A stretch of 18,637 nucleotides of DNA, from positions 1 through 18,637 of the forward strand of contig CAZAOG010000046.1 of assembly GCA_964486645.1 (NCBI GenBank). Reading direction: 5' to 3'. Of the stretch, positions 1 through 7,086 are shown piece by piece (the stretch's first letter is position 1; each line of letters begins with the position of its first letter). A program made the position numbers and the translations under genes. Under the pieces are notes generated by a model. It saw nothing but the letters and a program-made list of their open reading frames with translations, had not been told where the DNA came from and ran no database searches. This stretch comes from GCA-002790365 sp964486645. GTDB lineage: Bacteria > Bacteroidota > Ignavibacteria > Ignavibacteriales > Ignavibacteriaceae.

Positions 1-53
1 AAGATATCGGGAATCTTTCCCAATTCAAATTACAGAAAACTGCATCCGTCTTC

Positions 54-81
54 GTCCGGCAGCTGTCGGACTTCGCCGGAC
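54..81. repeat. GC-rich inverted repeat, REP-like
   Basis: GTCCGGC at 54-60 and GCCGGAC at 75-81 form a perfect 7 bp stem around a 14-base loop. The loop contains CGGAC (67-71), which can pair alternatively with GTCCG at 54-58. The GC content stands out sharply from the AT-rich surroundings. It is probably a dispersed palindromic element rather than part of a gene. Confidence 0.45.
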
Positions 82-270
82 AGGTCCGCAGTCGGATAAT
101 TTAACACCTAAAAACCACACGAAAATCTGTTATTTGCTTTTTCCGTCTCCGGCACATCAAAATATTATTTAGCCTAGAAATGCTCAAAAAGTTTTGAGAA
201 TTATCCATTATGTATAGATTTATACCACAATTTGAAATAATCACTCTTAGAAATTAAATTATAAAAAATA

Positions 271-303
271 GCTCCGTTAGGCTTGCCTGCGGCAGGCAGG
301 AGC
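271..303. repeat. Nested hairpin, REP-like
   Basis: TGCCTGC (284-290) and GCAGGCA (292-298) are perfectly complementary with one base between. They are enclosed by GCTCC (271-275) and GGAGC (299-303), so the whole segment can fold as one interrupted hairpin. Palindromes of this form are commonly dispersed in Bacteroidota-related genomes; that resemblance is from memory and was not searched. Confidence 0.5.
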
Positions 304-342
304 GAAATAACGGTAAAAACTCAGTAAGAAATCAGCACAGAA

Positions 343-390
343 GCTCCATCGGAGCGATATTATAGAAAATAATGTCGCACCTACGGGTGC
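343..390. repeat. Paired GCTCC..GGAGC and GCACC..GGTGC hairpins
   Basis: Two small stems lie in tandem: GCTCC (343-347) with GGAGC (351-355) over a 3-base loop, and GCACC (377-381) with GGTGC (386-390) over a 4-base loop. An AT-rich linker separates them. The pattern resembles a dispersed intergenic repeat family often seen in Bacteroidota/Ignavibacteria genomes. The same GCTCC/GGAGC pair encloses the hairpin 40 bases upstream, which suggests a cluster of related units. Confidence 0.5.
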
Positions 391-858
391 TTCAGGTTTC
401 TTCTTTGTATCATTACTTTACCATTATGTCGCTTCTATGAAGCTGTTCATTAATAAACGTTTACTTTCACAAATCATTTTCTTATCTCAACGTTTTGGAC
501 AGACGTGCCTTTATTGAACAAAATAAGCAATTAAGAATATTGAATAAAACGGACGGATTCTGCTGCCCGTATTCTTTCTTGTTTTGTTAAGCAATTCGTA
601 TATCCCTGCGGCAGAAGGGCTGAATTGCTATGCTTATTAATCGATTGGTTAGTTTCCTTTGAAGGAGCGAAACAGCGTTTCGCTCTACAAGTTTATATTA
701 TATCCTCGTACCTATAAAGTTTTTTGTCACTTTATTTTTATCATTTTTACGGTAGTATTACGTAAGTTTGGTGCAAACTGCCCGGATGATGATGTTTATT
801 AATCGTTTAACTTCAAATCGTTTTTCCGATTAAACGTTTTGGACGGCTAAGATTGTTT

Positions 859-1407
859 TCATAAAGTACTTATGTATTCTTTAAAAGACGGCGCTTTTTT
901 ATCCTTTTCGGATACAATCGGTGTTGTAACTTTCCAGTCGATATTTAATTCGGAATCGCAATAATTGATCGCTCTTTCAAATTCCTTGCAGTAAAAATTT
1001 GTACATTTATATAAAAATATTGCTTCGTTTGAAAGAACCGAAAAACCGTGTGCAAATCCCGGAGGAAGCCACAATTGATAGTGATTATCCGCCGATAATT
1101 CAACCGAATAATGTTTCCCAAAAGTTTTTGATTCGGGACGGATATCCACGGCAACATCCAAAACTTTTCCCGCAATTACCTGGCACAGTTTACCCTGAAC
1201 GTAATCTCCTATTTGAAAATGCAGTCCCCTTACGGTACCTTTTTGTGATTTCGAAATATTATCCTGCACAAAATTATAATTCAAACCCGCTTTTATATAT
1301 TTTTCCGAATTGAATAGTTCGTAAAAATATCCCCTGCTGTCTTCAAAAACATTCGGTTTGATTAAATGCAGGTCTTCAATTCCCGTTTTAATTATTTCAA
1401 TATCCAT
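859..1407 (-). CDS. rfbC: dTDP-4-dehydrorhamnose 3,5-epimerase
   Basis: RmlC epimerises dTDP-4-keto-6-deoxyglucose at C3 and C5, the third step of dTDP-L-rhamnose synthesis for cell-surface polysaccharide. The 182 residues match the family length and form a single cupin. Visible signatures are VRGLHFQ (residues 59-65) carrying the expected catalytic His63, the LWLPPGFAHGF core (112-122) with His120, Tyr139 in the region of the usual catalytic Tyr, and a C-terminal NIDW motif. The ATG lies 9 nt after the rfbA stop, and its ribosome-binding GAGGAATAA overlaps the last rfbA codons, so translation is probably coupled. The rfbB and rfbD partners are not in the window. Confidence 0.95.
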   Translation of the reverse strand: MDIEIIKTGIEDLHLIKPNVFEDSRGYFYELFNSEKYIKAGLNYNFVQDNISKSQKGTVRGLHFQIGDYVQGKLCQVIAGKVLDVAVDIRPESKTFGKHYSVELSADNHYQLWLPPGFAHGFSVLSNEAIFLYKCTNFYCKEFERAINYCDSELNIDWKVTTPIVSEKDKKAPSFKEYISTL

Positions 1408-1416
1408 TGTATATAT

Positions 1417-2280
1417 TTATTCCTCATTCAAAATATTTTCCAAATAGTTACGATAGCTGCAGGCGGGAATACTTTCGATTAATGTTTGAAATTGGCTTCT
1501 ATCAATAAATCCTTTGCGGTAAGATATTTCTTCGATACAACCTACTTTTAGTCCCTGTCTTTCTTCAATTACACCAAAAAAATTGGAAGCCTGCAAAAGA
1601 GCCTGCGGCGTACCCGTATCCAGCCAGGCAATTCCCCGTCCTATTTTCTGTACAAACAACTTGCCTTGTTTCATATACTCTTTATTGACATCCGTTATTT
1701 CAAGTTCGCCTCTTGCCGAAGGTTTTAAATTTTTTGCAATTTCAATAACGTTGTTGTCATAAATATAAATGCCGGGTACAGCAAAATTAGATTTGGGAGT
1801 TTTCGGTTTTTCTTCTATCGATATTGCTTGGTTATCTTTGTTAAATTCAACTACTCCGTATCTTTGGGGGTCATTTACCTGGTATGCAAAAACAGTTGCC
1901 GATTTATGGTTCCCCATTGCCTTATAAAGAAAATCCAGATAACCGTAGAAAATATTATCACCCAGAATTAAAGTAACTTTGTCATCACCTATGAATTCCT
2001 CACCTATAATAAATGCTTCGGCAATACCGTTCGGTGCTTTCTGCACGGCATATTCAACATTTAATCCGATATGACTGCCGTCATTAAACAATTTTTGATA
2101 AAGCGGTATTGTGTTGGAATCCGAAATAATTAAGATATCTTTTATTCCGCCCAGCAGCAAAACGGAAAGCGGATAATAAATAAGGGGTTTGTCGTAAAGC
2201 AAAGCAAGTTGTTTGCTGTATACTTTTGTAATTGGATAAAGGCGTGAACCGGAACCGCCCGCTAAAATTATTCCTTTCAT
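1417..2280 (-). CDS. rfbA: Glucose-1-phosphate thymidylyltransferase
   Basis: RmlA makes dTDP-glucose from glucose 1-phosphate and dTTP, the first committed step to dTDP-rhamnose. At 287 aa it has the normal length. The N-terminus has the nucleotide-binding loop GGSGSRLYPITKVYSKQ, followed by YDKPLIYYPLS, the family LGDNIFYG motif and EKPKTPKSNFAVPGIY, all in the standard order. Two positions differ from the common consensus: KQLALLYDKP replaces KQLLPVYDKP, and the late WLDTGTP is followed by QALLQAS. An AGGAT ribosome-binding site precedes the ATG. It lies 23 nt downstream of mgtE and 9 nt upstream of rfbC on the same strand, so the three are probably co-transcribed. Confidence 0.95.
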   Translation of the reverse strand: MKGIILAGGSGSRLYPITKVYSKQLALLYDKPLIYYPLSVLLLGGIKDILIISDSNTIPLYQKLFNDGSHIGLNVEYAVQKAPNGIAEAFIIGEEFIGDDKVTLILGDNIFYGYLDFLYKAMGNHKSATVFAYQVNDPQRYGVVEFNKDNQAISIEEKPKTPKSNFAVPGIYIYDNNVIEIAKNLKPSARGELEITDVNKEYMKQGKLFVQKIGRGIAWLDTGTPQALLQASNFFGVIEERQGLKVGCIEEISYRKGFIDRSQFQTLIESIPACSYRNYLENILNEE

Positions 2281-2303
2281 ACAATCCTGTTAAATTTTAA
2301 AAA

Positions 2304-3683
2304 TTATAAAAGCGTACCGCTAAGAATTAAAATCGCGACACTAAAATAAATGACTAATCCCGTAACATCAACCAACGTAGCCACCAAAGGAGCGGAAGCG
2401 GTTGCAGGATCAAATTTTAATTTTTTTAAAATCAGAGGCAGCATCGAACCTGCCAAAGTACCCCAAAGCACGACACCCAGCAGAGAAATAGTAACCGTTA
2501 TTCCTATAAGCAGCCAATGCAAGCCGTATATATCGGACATCATCTGCCATGCAAAAATTCTTAAAAAACCGATTGCCCCCAAAATTCCGCCCAATATCAA
2601 ACCGGAAAACACTTCTCTTTTCATAATAAAGAACCAATCTTTTAAAGTTATTTCTCCGATAGACAAAGCTCTTATAACAAGCGTTGATGCCTGTGAACCG
2701 GAATTACCGCCGCTTGAAATAATAAGGGGAACAAATAAAGCCAGCACTACCGCTTTACTTATTTCAATTTCAAAATAGCTCATTGCCGTTGCGGTAAACA
2801 TTTCTCCCACAAATAACAAAGCCAACCAGCCCGCTCTTTTTTTCAACATTTTTAATAACGGTATTGATTTGTAAGATTCTTCCAAAGCGGTTAAACCGCC
2901 TATTTTCTGAATATCCTCGGTGGCTTCTTCTTCCGCTACGTCTAAAACATCGTCAACCGTAACAATACCCAATAACAATCCGTTTTTATCGATGACCGGC
3001 AATGCTATTCTGTCGTATTGTTTGAAAACATTAACCGCCGTTTCCTGATCATCGGTTACCTGTAAAGCAATGAAATTTTTATCCATTAAATCGCTTATTT
3101 TACTTTCCGGTTCGGCAAGTATTAATTCCCTTATTTTTAAATCGTCAATCAATTTCCCTTTTTCGTCAATTACAAAAATTATATTAAGAGTTTCGCTGTC
3201 CTCGCCGTTTTCCCTTATAAAACTTATGGATTCCGATATCGTCCAATCCGATTTAACGGCAATATAATCCGGCGTCATCAAACGACCCACACTGTCTTCG
3301 GGATAACCCAGCAAAGTTTGTGCTATTTTTCTCTCTTCGGCAGAAAGTAACTGAACCAATTTTTTTACTGCGGAACTGGGAAGTTCTTCAAACAGAGCGG
3401 TACGGTCATCGGGCGCCATTTCATTTAATATAGAAGCTACTTCACCGTTGCCCATAGCTTTTATAAGTTCTTTCTGCTGTTCTACTTCAAGGAACTCAAA
3501 AGTATCCGTGGCAAGTTCTTGATTTAAAAGACGAAAAATTATTACTCTTTCTTTCTCGGAAATTAGGCTGATAAGTGATGCCAAATCGGCGGGATACCAA
3601 TCGTTTAATACTTCTTTTAAAGTGCTAAGCTTTCGCTCTTTTAACAGATCTATTATTTCGGGTTGAAGCAATTGGCTTAGCAT
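2304..3683 (-). CDS. mgtE: MgtE-type magnesium channel
   Basis: MgtE is a homodimeric, Mg2+-gated Mg2+ channel of the inner membrane. The 459 aa protein shows the full plan: an N-terminal superhelical domain with the acidic NEMAPDDRTALFEELP segment (residues 87-102), a CBS pair at about 135-255, a connecting helix, and five membrane segments from about 285 to the end. The family signature SSGGNSGSQAS spans 323-333. Asp439 in the last segment (LVDVTG) corresponds to the ion-selecting Asp of characterised MgtE proteins. A GAGAAGAG ribosome-binding site precedes the ATG. I see no M-box-like leader in the 119 bases upstream, so control probably rests on protein gating. It leads a cluster with rfbA and rfbC. 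Confidence 0.95.
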   Translation of the reverse strand: MLSQLLQPEIIDLLKERKLSTLKEVLNDWYPADLASLISLISEKERVIIFRLLNQELATDTFEFLEVEQQKELIKAMGNGEVASILNEMAPDDRTALFEELPSSAVKKLVQLLSAEERKIAQTLLGYPEDSVGRLMTPDYIAVKSDWTISESISFIRENGEDSETLNIIFVIDEKGKLIDDLKIRELILAEPESKISDLMDKNFIALQVTDDQETAVNVFKQYDRIALPVIDKNGLLLGIVTVDDVLDVAEEEATEDIQKIGGLTALEESYKSIPLLKMLKKRAGWLALLFVGEMFTATAMSYFEIEISKAVVLALFVPLIISSGGNSGSQASTLVIRALSIGEITLKDWFFIMKREVFSGLILGGILGAIGFLRIFAWQMMSDIYGLHWLLIGITVTISLLGVVLWGTLAGSMLPLILKKLKFDPATASAPLVATLVDVTGLVIYFSVAILILSGTLL

Positions 3684-3802
3684 TACTCTTCTCGTTAAAT
3701 TAGTGTTTACGATTACATCGGTTAATCAGAAGTAAATTATATTAGTGTTGTTTTTTTAATAAAAAAATATATTCTATTATATATAAACAAACAAGAATTT
3801 TA
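3684..3802. promoter_or_regulatory. Divergent promoter region, mgtE / pdxB
   Basis: This 119-base AT-rich gap separates the divergently transcribed mgtE and pdxB, so it must hold start sites for both. I see long A and T runs and a TTG at 3748-3750, but no pair of -35/-10 boxes with convincing spacing. No structured leader or clear palindrome was found. Confidence 0.4.
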
Positions 3803-4933
3803 ATGCTAAATATTTTAGTCGACGAAAATATTGCAATGGCGGAAGAAGTTTTTTCTTCTTTGGGAAATGTAACGCTGCTATCCGGAAGCGAAATAACAAA
3901 CAAAACAGTGAAAAATAATGACGCACTAATCGTCCGTTCCGTAACAAAGATAAATAAAGATCTGCTTGAAAATACTAACGTTAAATTCGTCGGCTCCGCA
4001 ACTATCGGTGTTGACCACCTGGATAGAAAATATTTAAATGAAAAAAACATATGTTATTGCAACGCTCCCGGCTCAAATTCATATTCTGTTGCCGAGTATG
4101 TAATCACGGTACTTCTAAATTTAGCCGTTAAGTATGACTTTCGGTTAAAAGACAAATCAATAGGAATTATCGGGGTCGGCAATATCGGAAGCAAGGTGGT
4201 CGATTTTGCAAAGGCTTTTGGAATGAACGTGCTTTTGAACGATCCGCCTTTAAAGATACTTACTAATGATAAAAAATATCTTCCGCTTAAAGAAGTACTC
4301 GATGCCGATATTTTAACGCTGCATGTTCCCTACACAAAGGAGGGCAAACACAAAACTCATCATCTTTTTGATATCGACACTTTAAAAAATCTAAAAGAAG
4401 GTACTATTTTAATAAATACCGCCAGAGGAAGCGTTATCGATAATTCGGCGCTTACGGAAGTGCTGAAAACAAAAAAATTAATAACGGTTTTGGATGTATG
4501 GGAAAACGAACCGGATATAAATTTGCGCCTGTTAAAACAAGTCGAAATCGGTACGCCTCACATTGCAGGGTATTCCTTAGACGGAAAAATAAACGGAACG
4601 AAGTTGATTTATAAACAACTCTGTACATATTTAAATAAAAAACCTATTTATGATTTCAAGACACCTTCAACCAATCCGAATGAATTAATTCTTGAATTGA
4701 ACGATACACTTGAAAAAACATTATTGTCAATCATAAATAGTATTTATAATATTAACGATGATTACAATTCGCTGTTAAAAATGTTAGAGAGCGGAAATAA
4801 TATATTTTATGACTTAAGAAAAAACTACAACCTTAGAAGAGAATTTTTCAATTATGTTATTTTTGTAAATTCAAAATATAAAGCGGAAAAAGAAATTTTA
4901 GACAAGTTTCGTTTTAACGTTAAAACAACTTAG
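3803..4933 (+). CDS. pdxB: Erythronate-4-phosphate dehydrogenase
   Basis: PdxB oxidises 4-phosphoerythronate in the DXP-dependent route to pyridoxal 5-phosphate. The 376 aa length fits the family (about 380). The N-terminus has VDENIAMAEE and the SATIGVDHLD segment. A Rossmann NAD-binding loop GVGNIG lies at residues 124-129. The D-2-hydroxyacid dehydrogenase catalytic trio is present: Arg208 (TARGS), Glu236 (ENEP) and His253 (TPHIAGYSLDGK, which is the PdxB-specific form). The C-terminal third matches the PdxB dimerisation region in position but is poorly conserved by eye. The ribosome-binding site before the ATG is weak (ACAAGAA). It stands alone on the plus strand. Confidence 0.9.
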   Translation: MLNILVDENIAMAEEVFSSLGNVTLLSGSEITNKTVKNNDALIVRSVTKINKDLLENTNVKFVGSATIGVDHLDRKYLNEKNICYCNAPGSNSYSVAEYVITVLLNLAVKYDFRLKDKSIGIIGVGNIGSKVVDFAKAFGMNVLLNDPPLKILTNDKKYLPLKEVLDADILTLHVPYTKEGKHKTHHLFDIDTLKNLKEGTILINTARGSVIDNSALTEVLKTKKLITVLDVWENEPDINLRLLKQVEIGTPHIAGYSLDGKINGTKLIYKQLCTYLNKKPIYDFKTPSTNPNELILELNDTLEKTLLSIINSIYNINDDYNSLLKMLESGNNIFYDLRKNYNLRREFFNYVIFVNSKYKAEKEILDKFRFNVKTT

Positions 4934-4940
4934 TTGTTTT
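4922..4940. terminator. Palindrome at the pdxB stop codon
   Basis: AAAACAACT (4922-4930) and AGTTGTTTT (4932-4940) are perfectly complementary with one base between, and the pdxB TAG lies in the centre. As RNA it folds with a 7 bp stem and a CTTAG loop ending in four U residues. It lies between convergent genes and could act as a weak bidirectional terminator. The stem is AT-rich, so confidence is low. Confidence 0.35.
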
Positions 4941-5060
4941 GCACGGCAGTGATTACCGAAACTTTTACGAATTAAGATATAGGGGTTAAAAATTAAGTTA
5001 TACTTCTGCGCCGGTAAATTCTGTAATTCAATATCTCGGGAATATTGCATTCGTAATTTT

Positions 5061-5849
5061 TTAAGGATATTTAAACTCTACCGAAATTATCATTTGTACT
5101 TTTACTTTCCGACCTTTTAACAACCCCGGAGTAAATCTTGTATATTTTATGGCCGTTGCCGCCGATTCGTCGCATCCGTAACCCAGTCCTTTAACAATTT
5201 CCGTTTTACTTACCTTTCCGTTTCTTTCAATGAAAGCCCTTACTTTTACAATCCCTTGAATATTATTGTCTCTTGCCGCACGGGGATAAAATAATTTTTT
5301 ATAAATTGTCGCCATACCTCCTATCGGTTTGGGCATTACTTCCACGTTCAGATAATAAGCGGGGTCGTCTTTGAAATTCTCTTCTTCAATCTTGGGCGGA
5401 AGCGGAACTCCGGTTCGCTTTTCTTTTATTTTCTTTATTGATTTTTTTACGAATGTATCTTTTTCTTTGTCAAAATAAAAAGGAAGTTTCTTTACATAAA
5501 TTTTTCCGCCGACAAAATTTACTTCTTTTATTACTTTTCCTTTTTCGTCATACAGAGTATAGTTCCCTTCTCTTTTTCCATTTAAGATAGAATAAATATC
5601 TTTTAATGTTCCGGATTTATAATAATGTTTTACAATTCCATCCACTTTCCCGTTATTATACGTTCTTTCCTCCTTTAATTTTCCGTTTTCAAAATAGAAT
5701 TTTGCAACCCCGTGCCGAAGACTGTCGAGCAGCGGTATTACCGATTCCAATTTATTGTTCGGATAATATGTTTTTAAAGTGTCTTTTTGAGGGTAGAGAG
5801 ATATAACAAAAGATAAGATAAAAATTATAGAAAAAAATTTATTATTCAT
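5061..5849 (-). CDS. Secreted protein with YwqK/MORN-like repeats and TonB C-terminal domain
   Basis: The 262 aa protein starts with a lysine-containing hydrophobic stretch (residues about 3-20, ending near YPQK) that reads as a signal peptide or single membrane anchor. Residues about 25-125 contain four short repeats of the type 'YY.NGKLKEE..YNNGKVDG', typical of MORN_2/YwqK-like modules. Residues about 170-262 form a TonB C-terminal domain: YPRAARDNNIQGIVKVRAFI, ERNGKVSKTEIVKGLGYGCDESA and the final VSVEF-like strand. TonB domains usually transmit ion-gradient energy to outer-membrane transporters; many Bacteroidota proteins carry the domain fused to other modules without a known transporter. 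There is no ExbB/ExbD nearby, so the partner is unknown. Confidence 0.8.
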   Translation of the reverse strand: MNNKFFSIIFILSFVISLYPQKDTLKTYYPNNKLESVIPLLDSLRHGVAKFYFENGKLKEERTYNNGKVDGIVKHYYKSGTLKDIYSILNGKREGNYTLYDEKGKVIKEVNFVGGKIYVKKLPFYFDKEKDTFVKKSIKKIKEKRTGVPLPPKIEEENFKDDPAYYLNVEVMPKPIGGMATIYKKLFYPRAARDNNIQGIVKVRAFIERNGKVSKTEIVKGLGYGCDESAATAIKYTRFTPGLLKGRKVKVQMIISVEFKYP

Positions 5850-5979
5850 TGTCTGCCGTTCTTCTCATTGAGATTTCTATTTTCATCCGTAATATCCGGG
5901 TTTTTCTGCGTAACATCTTTCACTCTTAAATTAAAAAAATAAGTTCGAGGGTTTCAAAAATAAGAAAATATATAGAAAA

Positions 5980-6753
5980 TTAAACGGATAACTTAAGCCC
6001 AATCGGACAATGATCGGAGCCCATAACCTCGGGCATAATATAAGCATCCTTGGTTTGTTCTTTTAGATTATCGCTAATAAAAAAATAATCTATACGCCAG
6101 CCTACGTTTCTTTCTCTGGCTCTGGTTATCATATCCCACCAAGTATATTGTTCCGGTTTGTCGTTGAACATACGCAGGGTATCCAAAAAGCCGTTAGCCA
6201 ATAATTTGTCAATCCAAGCTCTCTCTTCGGGTAAAAAACCCGATGTGTTTTCGTTGGGTTTCGGTCTTGCAAGGTCAATAGCTTTGTGCGCCGTGTTTAC
6301 ATCTCCGCAAATAACTATTTTCTTTCCTTCGTCTTTTAATTTTTTAACGTGAGAAAGAAATGCCTCATAAAAATCCATCTTATATTGAAGACGTTCTTTT
6401 CTGGCTTTACCGTTTGGAAAATAAACATTGAATAAAGTAAACTCGTCATATTCCGCGATTAATATACGTCCTTCGTTATCAAATTTTTCAATACCGAGTT
6501 CTCTGCTTACATTCTTCGGTTTTTCTTTCGTATAAATTGCAGTTCCACTGTAGCCTTTTTTTTCGCCCCAGCAGAAAAAGGATTTATAATCATCAATGTT
6601 TTTCAAATCTTCCGGCAACTGTTCTTCACGTGCTTTGGTTTCCTGAATGCAGAGTATGTCAGGTTTAACGCTTCTGAACCAATCAACAAAACCTTTTTTA
6701 TATACTGCTCTTATTCCGTTTACATTCCAAGATAAAAGGGTTATGTCTTTCAT
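5980..6753 (-). CDS. xth: Exodeoxyribonuclease III / AP endonuclease
   Basis: ExoIII-family enzymes cut DNA at abasic sites and remove 3' blocking groups in base-excision repair. The 257 aa protein covers the whole endonuclease/exonuclease/phosphatase fold. Motifs in order are LSWNVNGIRA (residues 7-16), DILCIQETKA, GYSGTAIYTK, FNVYFPNGK, GDVNTAHKAIDLARP with the catalytic Asp and Asn, a YTWWD segment, WRIDYFF, and the closing GSDHCPIGL with the catalytic Asp-His pair. An AGAGGAAAAA ribosome-binding site sits ahead of the ATG. It appears to be a single-gene unit, with a 333-base gap between it and the mntH stop upstream. Confidence 0.95.
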   Translation of the reverse strand: MKDITLLSWNVNGIRAVYKKGFVDWFRSVKPDILCIQETKAREEQLPEDLKNIDDYKSFFCWGEKKGYSGTAIYTKEKPKNVSRELGIEKFDNEGRILIAEYDEFTLFNVYFPNGKARKERLQYKMDFYEAFLSHVKKLKDEGKKIVICGDVNTAHKAIDLARPKPNENTSGFLPEERAWIDKLLANGFLDTLRMFNDKPEQYTWWDMITRARERNVGWRIDYFFISDNLKEQTKDAYIMPEVMGSDHCPIGLKLSV

Positions 6754-7086
6754 TTATATTTTTTCCTCTTAAGAATAACTTCCGATTATTACAAAAATAA
6801 TTTAACAAATTAATTTGGAAGTCTAATTGTTTAACTTTTATTTAAAACGGTATTGTTTTTATAAAATGGTGCTTCCAATTTTTAATTCTTGCAAAAGCGT
6901 CCTCATAAATTTAATGTATTTAAAGTCACGTTACGCATTTTTTCACGCTCGTCAAGGCAGCGGAGTCGACTGAATTTACAGCCACGACCTAAAGAGTAGC
7001 GGCTATTTCCGTTAGTTGACGGATTAGCCAATGGATAATATTTTGCGTAACCGGAACAATTAATGTAATATTTGCTTATCTAATTA
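6754..7086. other. Intergenic region with one hairpin
   Basis: No gene is visible in these 333 bases between the mntH stop and the xth start. The main structure is a hairpin at 7001-7029: GGCTA pairs with TAGCC and, further in, TCCGT pairs with ACGGA around a TAGTTG loop, with a small asymmetric T/TT bulge. It lies downstream of mntH on the minus strand and could end its transcript or protect its 3' end, but no U-run follows. The xth promoter must also lie here; I could not place it. Confidence 0.5.

Larger units (their letters stand above)
1..858. other. Non-coding region with REP-like hairpins
   Basis: I see no convincing gene in these 858 bases. The stretch holds several short perfect inverted repeats (listed separately) and a 12-base direct repeat, AACGTTTTGGAC, at 489-500 and 833-844. 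There is also a weak inverted repeat CGTTTAA/TTAAACG at 804-810 and 830-836, just downstream of the rfbC stop; it has no T-run, so it is a poor terminator candidate. Frame 1 is open from base 1 to the TAA at 97-99, but its composition follows the GC-rich hairpin and I do not consider it a gene end. Confidence 0.6.

Noticed and set aside
999..1313. Plus-strand open frame of 104 codons
   Set aside because: It lies entirely opposite the well-supported rfbC gene and has low-complexity content; it is a shadow frame.
3684..3802. Magnesium riboswitch before mgtE
   Set aside because: The 119-base region is mostly A/T runs without the paired helices expected for an M-box or similar leader.
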